A DNA stretch of 64,000 nucleotides from Saccharomycopsis phalli (taxonomy: Eukaryota > Ascomycota > Saccharomycetes > Ascoideales > Saccharomycopsidaceae): contig CP073216.1 of NCBI GenBank assembly GCA_020342235.1, positions 124,001-188,000 of the forward strand, given 5' to 3'. Below the pieces are notes generated by a model, which did not search any database, was not told where the DNA came from, and saw only the letters and a list, made by a program, of their open reading frames with translations. Below, in pieces: positions 46,524 to 53,807 of this stretch. Both the position numbers and the translations under genes were made by a program. Positions within the stretch are counted from its first letter, which is position 1. Each line of letters starts with the position of its first letter.

Positions 46524-48560
46524 CTATTTAAATTCATAGGTCTCGTTGTCGTCATAACAAAGTCGAGGAACTTTTTTGGTCCCCACGATTCTTTCTAAAC
46601 TTGTAGCGTCCCATTTTGAGAATAAAACCCGAACAAAGTTAAGCCCAATGTCGGTAATTACCTCCTTCAGTAAACTGTCCCCCAAAAATCTCAAGATGAT
46701 TTCCGAGTAATATAGTTCGTTGGTTGGTGGTTGGTAGAAGATGATGTTTTGTGTGCCTCGGATATCAAACCGATTATAGTGATGCAATCTCTCGGTGTAC
46801 AACAAGACCTTTACCTTATTGTTTTGAAACTGTGCTCTAGCCTTGGTCTGCTTCGACTGGGAAGTGTACTCATCAATTGCGGCAAAGTTAACGGACGTGG
46901 AAAACTTCAAATGGTTCTTCACACGAACATAGTCATTGTAGTCGGGAATGTAAAGTAATATCCCCTGCTTATCTTCGTCAGATAGCATAGGGACAATGTT
47001 AGACTTGAAGTAGTTAAATCTCATGTCTGGGTCGTTTAGCGGAGAGCCGGAGTCGAACCGTTGAAATATCTGCTTGACCTTGAATACAATCTCGTTGATT
47101 GATCCTGAATACTCAGGCTTGTATTTTATTTTTCCCGCCAAGTTACTGGATTTGGAAAACAACGAGCTGATTTCTGGGGTAAGAAACTTGCAAAAAACCA
47201 AGTTTTGTCTTAGGCACGGATACTTTTCGTTGATGGCCCACATGCGGATCCGACTAAAGTCCAAATCCTCAGAATATGTCTCTGGAATCTTGTTAACATG
47301 GTTCAAGATATACGACACATTTGCCCAGTTTTGGTACTGCAATGAATTTGCCTGGTCAAAAATGATCACTTCCACTGAGGACAAGAAATGCTGGTCATTC
47401 TTTTGAAGGATTGCCTTCAAGCCAAGAGGCGAGCCAAAAATGATGTCTGATTGATTGAATGAGGAGTACAATTTCAAAGTGCGGCGCGTGAACTTCATGC
47501 CCAAGCAGAAAAAGTCGTTGCTGTTGCCGTCAAATAAGTACTTGAAATCCTCGGACTTGTACTCCGGAACTGAGTCATCTGATTGATACTGTCCTAGAAA
47601 CCGTTTCTTGTTCTCCACAGTTTTCAAGTCGACAATCAGGATGATCTTCTCAACAACCTGATAGCAGCTGTCCCTACTGGGCAACACAATAAGCACCTTG
47701 GGTCTGTCAAAGCCCTGGTCCCGCAATTCGGGTTCTTGCGTCGGGTCGGCGGTGCCGTTTTTGACCTGCTCTTTGAAGTTTGAAATCTTGACATTGTTTT
47801 TTAGAATGCGGTCTCTGGTCTTGAGAATATGATTCACTGCATGAAGACAGTAAAGGTCCCTGACCTCTGACTCATTGGCATACTCGCAGTAGGGAAAAAC
47901 CATGTCCATGTACTTCATCATCCCATCCAATAATATTTGTTGGATACTGCTAAGCTTCCCGTGGGCATCTATAAACGGGTTCAATATGCGCGATTTAATG
48001 TTATATTCTGTCAACCTGCGCTTTTCCTTTGAACCAAGGAAAAACTGGTCACTCGGGTACTGCACCATTTTCAAGTACTCACCAGACTTTTCCTTGGTCA
48101 TTGGCCATTTCCCATGCTTTGACTGGTCAAATTGATCAATCTTATTTTCGTCGGGATTATTAAAGTGGACCTCGAACGGATCACTGGTTTCTGAGTCGGA
48201 ATCTGAGTCGGACCCTAAAATGTTCTGCTCATCTAACAACTCATCCTGCTTGGTTTCCTCGACATCTTCCTCGTCCTGCTCAATCACATATTCGGGTTCT
48301 GGCTTTGAAAGCTTCTGCTTCTTTGCGGTCCCAGAAGACTTTTTGTCGGGCTTTAGAAGCACCATCAAAGCATTGTAGGCCTTCCTATTGTCGCTCTGGG
48401 TATACTCTTGCTCCATGTCGGACTCGGTATCAGATCCCTCTGGCAACTCTACATTGGGTTTATCCGTTATATCTTGCCGTTGTCGCTTCCCCGCACGTGT
48501 TACAGTCCTTAATTGACTTCGTCCCGATTTATCCGGATGGCTATAATTGCGTACACGCAT
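46524..48560 (-). CDS. UTP25: U3 snoRNP-associated protein Utp25
   Basis: Small-subunit processome factor for 18S rRNA maturation, a DEAD-box relative (Def/digestive-organ expansion factor family) without ATPase motifs. The 678 residues start basic, then have a Ser/Asp/Glu-rich stretch (about 42-130), then the Utp25 body: GKWPMTKEKSGEYLKMVQYPSDQFFLGSKEKRRL, RPKVLIVLPSRDSCYQVVEKI, SDIIFGSPLGLKAIL, SSVEVIIFDQANSLQYQNW. The C-terminal block contains FAAIDEYTSQSKQTKAR and TERLHHYNRFDIRGTQNIIFYQPP. There is no GKT or DEAD, as expected. Length is close to S. cerevisiae Utp25 (721). An RRPE-like A/T block lies 22 bp before the ATG, fitting ribosome-biogenesis control, with a CACGTG at 48605. Confidence 0.95.
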   Translation of the reverse strand: MRVRNYSHPDKSGRSQLRTVTRAGKRQRQDITDKPNVELPEGSDTESDMEQEYTQSDNRKAYNALMVLLKPDKKSSGTAKKQKLSKPEPEYVIEQDEEDVEETKQDELLDEQNILGSDSDSDSETSDPFEVHFNNPDENKIDQFDQSKHGKWPMTKEKSGEYLKMVQYPSDQFFLGSKEKRRLTEYNIKSRILNPFIDAHGKLSSIQQILLDGMMKYMDMVFPYCEYANESEVRDLYCLHAVNHILKTRDRILKNNVKISNFKEQVKNGTADPTQEPELRDQGFDRPKVLIVLPSRDSCYQVVEKIILIVDLKTVENKKRFLGQYQSDDSVPEYKSEDFKYLFDGNSNDFFCLGMKFTRRTLKLYSSFNQSDIIFGSPLGLKAILQKNDQHFLSSVEVIIFDQANSLQYQNWANVSYILNHVNKIPETYSEDLDFSRIRMWAINEKYPCLRQNLVFCKFLTPEISSLFSKSSNLAGKIKYKPEYSGSINEIVFKVKQIFQRFDSGSPLNDPDMRFNYFKSNIVPMLSDEDKQGILLYIPDYNDYVRVKNHLKFSTSVNFAAIDEYTSQSKQTKARAQFQNNKVKVLLYTERLHHYNRFDIRGTQNIIFYQPPTNELYYSEIILRFLGDSLLKEVITDIGLNFVRVLFSKWDATSLERIVGTKKVPRLCYDDNETYEFK

Positions 48561-48581
48561 TGTGTGGAGGAGATAATGGAA

Positions 48582-48590
48582 AAAAATTTT
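48582..48590. promoter_or_regulatory. RRPE-like element before UTP25
   Basis: AAAAATTTT core preceded by GGAA, 22 bp before the UTP25 ATG. The RRPE of yeast ribosome-biogenesis genes (TGAAAAATTTT) has the same core and is bound by Stb3. It is very near the start codon and no PAC element was seen nearby, so support is modest. Confidence 0.4.
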
Positions 48591-48754
48591 AGAGGTTAAA
48601 ATCGCACGTGACCTGCGGTAGTGAGGCCGTGCATTTTGTCTTACAATTCGCTTAGTTTAGCATGCATTCGCATCACTACAATAGTCATTAAAGCAGCTTA
48701 TCATTATTAACTGTGGGAATAACAAAAAATATAATATTATAGACATGAAAGACA

Positions 48755-49753
48755 TTAGACACTAAATTTGTAGAGCTTGTTAATTTTGCTCAATGGGTTC
48801 TTTTTGCCACTAGTAAGACTGCCCGTCGAGTCGCTCGAAGGTGCAGCCTTCTCGAAAGAGGACTTGGAGGTGATCATGGTTGCCAAGGAATGACTACTGC
48901 TCTTTGATTTCACCAACCCGGAGTCCACCGATGGGATGGTCTCAATGTCACTCGAGAGACTCGAGTTAACCAGCTCATAAGTGCTGATTGGCATGGCATT
49001 GAGGTTCTCATCAAGCATAAAGTCCTCCTCGTAGGCTTCCAAGATCTTGTTACTCAAAAAGAGGAACAACCGAAGCCAAAGCTCCTCCAACTCATATGTG
49101 AACTTGTCTCCAAATCTAGTTTCGAATGTCGTTATAAGAGCCCCGGCTAACATCTCAAAGTGCATTGGCTCCACATTTAAGAGCCGTGAATGGCGCCGTC
49201 CCAACTTCTCCAAGTAGTCATCCAACACACTCAAGTTTTCCAACATGCCAATTGCCATGGAGATCACGCCGGAAAGCGCAGTCGCCTGGTGTGATATTGT
49301 TGGGAACACCGAGATAAGATCTGGGTGCTCTGATATTAAGTTGTGGTATATTTGTCTGCAAAAGAGAGAGGTAGCTGCCCCGGCATTGGCATACGAAGCA
49401 CGGTCATGGTAGTTTGGTTGTTGCCTGCTCGAGTTGTTTTCATCGGAGCTATCGCTTGACTCGTCAAACACATCGTTAAGCATTCTGGTCCATGAGGATC
49501 TGAGCTTGCGTATTTCATGGGGCGTAAGGCGTAATCCACTACCCGAAGGCTGTGCAAGGGTTTGACTTCGGAGAGGTGCTGGTACCGAAATTTTCGGGGT
49601 AGCGTATTGAGGGCCAGTGATCTCGTATTTCGTTTGGACCGGTATCGGGGGACTTATAGATGTCACCCTAGAGGTGGATGACAAACTGGTAGGAACAGCA
49701 GAAGGTGCAATTGAAGAAGCAGCGGACAGCGGTCTTTTCTTGAAGAGAGGCAT
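48755..49753 (-). CDS. Fungal globin-domain protein (YNL234W type)
   Basis: A 332-residue protein with one globin domain (about 85-235) flanked by low-complexity tails. The fold begins TPHEIRKLRSSWTRML and has an insert rich in Ser/Asp/Asn (DESSDSSDENNSSRQ) between helices A and B. Helices C-E run ISEHPDLISVFPTISHQATALSGVI, where the distal heme residue would be H or Q in ISHQ. The proximal histidine F8 is in LEKLGRRHSRL. Helices G-H end in ELEELWLRLFLFLSNKILEAY. S. cerevisiae YNL234W has the same layout and binds heme. The C-terminal Ser-rich tail ends in a basic KKNPLSKINKLYKF. The start is set at 49753 (MPLFKKRPLSAAS), since the frame upstream opens only with TTG. Gas sensing is likely, but its output is unknown. 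Confidence 0.85.
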   Translation of the reverse strand: MPLFKKRPLSAASSIAPSAVPTSLSSTSRVTSISPPIPVQTKYEITGPQYATPKISVPAPLRSQTLAQPSGSGLRLTPHEIRKLRSSWTRMLNDVFDESSDSSDENNSSRQQPNYHDRASYANAGAATSLFCRQIYHNLISEHPDLISVFPTISHQATALSGVISMAIGMLENLSVLDDYLEKLGRRHSRLLNVEPMHFEMLAGALITTFETRFGDKFTYELEELWLRLFLFLSNKILEAYEEDFMLDENLNAMPISTYELVNSSLSSDIETIPSVDSGLVKSKSSSHSLATMITSKSSFEKAAPSSDSTGSLTSGKKNPLSKINKLYKFSV

Positions 49754-51143
49754 TGTTATGATAAAGGTATATGATTCAGATAACAAATCCGAGACCCCCG
49801 CCAGATATATATATAATTTTCACTTATTATTCAAATTTTTTTGCTGTAGGTAGGTAGATCGACGATCGCAGCAAGCAAGACACATACATCAGTGCATGTA
49901 TGCCTACTTTGGAAAGTAATAATAGCGAAAATAAGCTTCGTGGGATGCATGCAAAAGCTGAGTTTTATCTCCCAAAGATACCATAATCAGCGGGCTAAAT
50001 ATGCTTCATCGCCTAATGACCTCTCTAAATAAGCGAATCAAAAGTTTTCGTTAAACCCGACTACGATTTACCTCCACCACTTTATGGTATCCCTGCTTAT
50101 TTACCTACATGAGTAAATTTTACTCCACACACAGCTATTATTGCCTGAAAAACCCCTACAACTCGCTCCTGCAAATGCTTACGGCATGCAAGATTGTCAT
50201 GAAAAGCACCTCCCAACCTTACCCATGCAGTAATGAAATCGGCCCACAAAATATTATGCCTTACAATATGGAGATAAGGCTCCGTAAATCATAGTGTGGT
50301 AATTGTTATATGGCACTTCTCAGGATCCTTGCATTAAAATAATGGTAAACGACTGTATTCAATATTTAGCCGGGATTTTACGATGATTACCCGGTACGAA
50401 GTGAACCATCCTCATCCTTGCCACCTCCTTCAGAAACTCTGACTCGGGCATTTCACTTCCACCACCTATTATTACATAATGTATTTTGCAAATTTGAGGA
50501 GCGGGCGAGCCATACTCAATAGTATAATTGTCATTCCTCGGCCAAGCGTATTGCACAGGGTAGGCGCGAAATATGCTAGAGAATTCTTTGGCGATCTAAG
50601 AGCCTAAGAGGCTCACACCATTTTTTTTTGAACAATAGCATGCAAAGCGCTCTAGAGTAGTATGCCTGGTTATGAAACCACGCACCGGGTAATCCGAAAC
50701 GCGGATCTTCGGTTAATGACTCTCAGAAAATGGGCAGAAAAAAAAAAATTCTCCCCAATAGCGGAGGATATTTTTGCTATGAGCCCTGCTTGATGTTGAC
50801 CCACGCTCCAGGTGTTGTTTGGCCACCTGACTAGCCTAAACGGGAAAAACTACTTGCTGAATATGGGCTAACCAGTTTAGTGGAAAGAAAAAACTCTCGC
50901 AAAACTTTTTTTTGGGAGACATTGGTGGATATATATCGACAGTCAAGCGTCACATTATATCTCTAACTAGCTTGCCAGTGGCTCTTTCTCCTTTTTATCA
51001 GTGTCTTTTTTTGTCCTTTTTTTTGATTTTTTTTTTAGCCTGTTTTCTGTTCATTTTTGTTGATTGTTTTTTTGGTTTACATTAATCATAGCTCAGTTGG
51101 TAATATTTTGTTATATTATATTTTTGAATAAAGAATTATTAAA
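49754..51143. other. 1.39-kb divergent promoter region, globin / PUB1
   Basis: The longest gene-free stretch of the window. It contains the 10-bp CCGGGTAATC twice in opposite orientation (minus 50394-50385; plus 50685-50694), a CCGGG...CCCGG inverted pair at 50370-50394, a poly-A run near 50740, and a T-rich leader next to PUB1 (50985-51079). A 65-codon frame on the minus strand (50359-50556) opens with GTG and has no family; I consider it chance. No tRNA or snoRNA signature was recognised. Confidence 0.6.
50985..51079 (+). promoter_or_regulatory. U-rich leader of PUB1
   Basis: Five T-tracts of 5-10 bases in about 95 bp, ending 64 bp before the PUB1 ATG. If transcribed, they form poly(U) sites like those bound by Pub1 itself, so autoregulation of its mRNA is possible. 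Core-promoter T-richness is common in yeasts and is the simpler reading. Confidence 0.4.
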
Positions 51144-52229
51144 ATGACTGAACCACTTATTAAAGCTGAAGAGCTTCCGCTGGTTGCACCGATAACGAGC
51201 CAGCCACTGGCGAATGGGACTCCAGAGCTTCAAGAAAACCTATCGCCTGCGAGTGCTACTGATGGGGGTCGTGAGGTGTCGAATAAGATACTTTATGTTG
51301 GTGGGTTGCCAAAGTCTGTGACCGAGGACATGCTCCGGGAATTGTTCAACGTCACTGGGCAGGTCAAGAGTGTAAAGATTCTCTTTGACAAGAACCGGGC
51401 CGGGTATAATTATGCCTTTATTGAGTACGATAATACACAGTCTGCAGAGATGGCTAAACATACATTGAATGGCAGGGCAATCAACAGTTCGGAGATCTCA
51501 ATCAACTGGGCGTTCCAATCGCAGAGCGCGAACAAAAGCAACGAGTCGTTCAATATCTTTGTCGGGGACTTGTCTTCCGAGGTGAATGACGAATTGTTGG
51601 GGAAGTCATTCAGCCGTTTTTCGTCCATCACCTCTGCTCATGTCATGTGGGATATGCAAACCGGCAGATCGCGCGGGTATGGCTTTGTTTCTTTTGCCGA
51701 CCATCAGGATGCGGAAAACGCGCTCCAGATTATGAATGGCGAGTGGATTGGCGGGCGACAAATCCGCTGCAACTGGGCCAGCCACAAGCAGCAGGTGGGG
51801 AAGAACGTAAACCCGGCCTTTGTCATGGCCAACAACGGCAACCCAGGGCTCTTGGGCGGTCCTGGGAATGCTGGGCCTATTCCACTAGGTCTCAATCCGG
51901 TGCAGACGTACGACTTTGTTTTAAGACAAACCCCAAACTGGCAAACCACGGTATATCTCGGGAACTTGGCGCACTTTACCTCCCAGAACGATTTGATTCC
52001 GTTGTTGCAGACATATGGGTTTATCGTGGACTTTAAATTCCACCCTGAAAAGGGGTGTGCGTTTGTAAAGTACGACAGTCACGAGCGCGCTGCAATTGCA
52101 ATTGTTCAGTTGAACGGATACAGTTTGAACGGCCGATTGTTGAAGTCGGGATGGGGCAAGGATACTCGGCCGCCGCCAAACATGCAATACCAGAACTACA
52201 GGGTGGTATATGGGCAACAGCAGCACTAA
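51144..52229 (+). CDS. PUB1: Poly(U)-binding protein Pub1 (TIA-1 type)
   Basis: Stress-granule and mRNA-stability protein with three RRMs. RRM1 is at about residues 49-123 (RNP2 LYVGGL; RNP1 YNYAFIEY), RRM2 at about 137-212 (IFVGDL; RGYGFVSF, then GGRQIRCNWASHKQ) and RRM3 at about 272-343 (VYLGNL; CAFVKY, with GWGKDTRPP after it). The GNWA/NWA-type ends after RRM1 and RRM2 (INWAFQS, CNWASH) are diagnostic of the TIA-1/Pub1 family. The Asn/Gly/Pro-rich linker between RRM2 and RRM3 is shorter than in S. cerevisiae Pub1 (453 aa), and the long Gln/Met tail is nearly absent, giving only 361 residues. A long T-rich upstream region and a tandem repeat directly after the stop mark the locus. Confidence 0.94.
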   Translation: MTEPLIKAEELPLVAPITSQPLANGTPELQENLSPASATDGGREVSNKILYVGGLPKSVTEDMLRELFNVTGQVKSVKILFDKNRAGYNYAFIEYDNTQSAEMAKHTLNGRAINSSEISINWAFQSQSANKSNESFNIFVGDLSSEVNDELLGKSFSRFSSITSAHVMWDMQTGRSRGYGFVSFADHQDAENALQIMNGEWIGGRQIRCNWASHKQQVGKNVNPAFVMANNGNPGLLGGPGNAGPIPLGLNPVQTYDFVLRQTPNWQTTVYLGNLAHFTSQNDLIPLLQTYGFIVDFKFHPEKGCAFVKYDSHERAAIAIVQLNGYSLNGRLLKSGWGKDTRPPPNMQYQNYRVVYGQQQH

Positions 52230-52234
52230 TTGGT

Positions 52235-52402
52235 TGCTGTACTCCTATTACACTGTTTCTGTTGAGCTGGTTTCGGTGCACTGTTCCTATTACCCTATTC
52301 CGGTACACTGTTCCTATTACGCTGGTTTCGGTACACTGTTCCTGTTAGGCTGGTTTCGGTACACTCATTCCTGCTACGCTGGTTCTGGCCAGACCCCTCC
52401 GG
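52235..52402. repeat. 27-bp tandem repeat downstream of PUB1
   Basis: Five to six imperfect copies of GCTGGTTTCGGTACACTGTT followed by CCTATTAC, starting within ten bases of the PUB1 stop codon, so probably transcribed as its 3'-UTR. The rest of the gap to the next gene (to 52893) holds no gene; its main feature is a TATA box at 52817. Confidence 0.8.
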
Positions 52403-52816
52403 TACACTGATTCCCAGTACTTATTTTTTCAATACTACTTTAATTCGGGAGCGCACTTTTAAATTTCCACTTAAATTTTAATCTTGTTTATTGGCGTAAG
52501 CAAGCACTGTTGAAAAATTTTTATATAAATTCCAGGACATGCATACTCATGCAGTCATGTGACAAGCCTCGGGCGCCCCTGCTACGGATCACCTTGAAGG
52601 AAATCTGGCCAGGAGAATTGAGGGCTAGCCAATCTCACTAGCATTGCTGTGCCTTGTTATAAGCTCGAGTTACAGATTGTACTAACGGCCCCTGAAACCT
52701 TCGGTTACCATAACGGGAACCTTTGTTTTTTCCTGTACCACTTGCAGTGGCTGGAATGTGGAACAAACCAGTATTCAGTACTGCCTAGTGCTTGGCTGAT
52801 TCAGCGGTACAGGTAC

Positions 52817-52823
52817 TATATAA
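52817..52823 (+). promoter_or_regulatory. TATA box of the secreted barrel protein
   Basis: TATATAA, 71 bp before the ATG at 52894, within a run of clean core-promoter layout. Strong TATA boxes in yeasts mark highly regulated genes, in keeping with a secreted or cell-wall product. Confidence 0.6.
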
Positions 52824-52893
52824 GGTGGTGCGCCTTCGCTAGTCTGCCAAAACTCACAAACTTACATTCCTTTACTACTATACATTCCTTACA

Positions 52894-53652
52894 ATGGTTT
52901 CCGTCCAAGCTATCAGTGTTGTTGCGCTTTCCCTCCTTCAATTGTCTCTCGGGGCTACCATTGACAAGAGAGCCCAAACCGTCGCCACCACCACCGACTT
53001 CCAAGTCGTAACCGTCACCCCAACCGTCTGGCAAACTGTCTACGTCACCGGTGGTGCTAACCCGGCCATCAACAACGCTGCTTCGCACTCTCATGCCAGC
53101 GCTGCTCAGCCTTCCGCCGATCCAGTTGCTCAGCCTGACGCCCAATCGTCGGCTGACGCTGTCTCCAGCGACGCTGTTTCTAGCGCTGTTGCCTCTAGTG
53201 ACGCTGCTCCTAGTGACCCAGCCACTTCCAGCGCCCCAGTCTCGTCTAGTGCTCCAACCGTCGTCTCCAGCAGTGTCGAAGCCAAGGCCGTCCAAACCAG
53301 CGCCTCGAGCTCCGGCTCCGGCTCCTCAGACTCGTCTGTTCACACCGGTGACGGTACTTTCTACGACGTCGGCTTAGGTGCTTGTGGTCAAACCAACACC
53401 GACCTGGACCTCATTGCTGCTATCCCAGCCGAGTTGTATGACGCTACCAGACCAGCTCCAGGTAAGCCATCCAACCTCTGTGGAAAGTTTGCCAACGTCC
53501 TGTACCAAGGCAAGTCTGTCAAGGTGCAATTCGTTGACAGATGCCCAGGATGCAGCGGAGGAAGTCTTGACTTGTCTCCAGCTGCTTTCCAGCAACTTGC
53601 CAGCGAGTCTGTCGGCAGACTCCACGGAATTGAGTGGTCGCTCACCTCTTAG
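52894..53652 (+). CDS. Secreted double-psi beta-barrel (expansin-like) protein
   Basis: The 252 residues are built as a cell-surface protein: signal peptide (1-20, ending LSLGA), a Kex2-type site IDKR at 23-26, a conserved-looking VTVTPTVWQTVYVTGG stretch, an Ala/Ser/Asp-rich linker (about 60-145, likely O-mannosylated), and a C-terminal domain from about 150. The domain reads GDGTFYDVGLGACGQTN, then LCGKFANVLYQGKSVKVQFVDRCPGCSGGSLDLSPAAFQQLA. This is the fungal RlpA/barwin-type double-psi barrel with its Cys pairs and DRCPGC signature. Such proteins resemble the catalytic-like half of expansins but are not known to cut polysaccharide. A CTG codon (53404) falls in the usual TNxDSD motif, supporting serine decoding. 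Codon bias (CC-ending Ser, Val, Thr) suggests high expression. Confidence 0.85.
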   Translation: MVSVQAISVVALSLLQLSLGATIDKRAQTVATTTDFQVVTVTPTVWQTVYVTGGANPAINNAASHSHASAAQPSADPVAQPDAQSSADAVSSDAVSSAVASSDAAPSDPATSSAPVSSSAPTVVSSSVEAKAVQTSASSSGSGSSDSSVHTGDGTFYDVGLGACGQTNTDLDLIAAIPAELYDATRPAPGKPSNLCGKFANVLYQGKSVKVQFVDRCPGCSGGSLDLSPAAFQQLASESVGRLHGIEWSLTS

Positions 53653-53807
53653 ATTATATATATATACCAACATAGAATTACCCATATAGATATATCTTAC
53701 TACTCCCATGTAATGTGTTGCGAGCCCTGCCACGCGTACTGATGAGAATCTTTTTTTTTTCTCGCTTGCCTCAAGAGAGGCTGTAACTGACGAGAGTGCA
53801 TCGATAT

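Noticed and set aside
50359-50556. 65-codon frame in the globin/PUB1 gap
   Set aside because: It opens with GTG, has no homology that I can see and overlaps the inverted CCGGG arrangement; chance is likely.
49754-51143. Centromere or replication origin in the long gap
   Set aside because: No conserved CTG-clade centromere sequence exists to recognise, and the gap has ordinary promoter-like composition.
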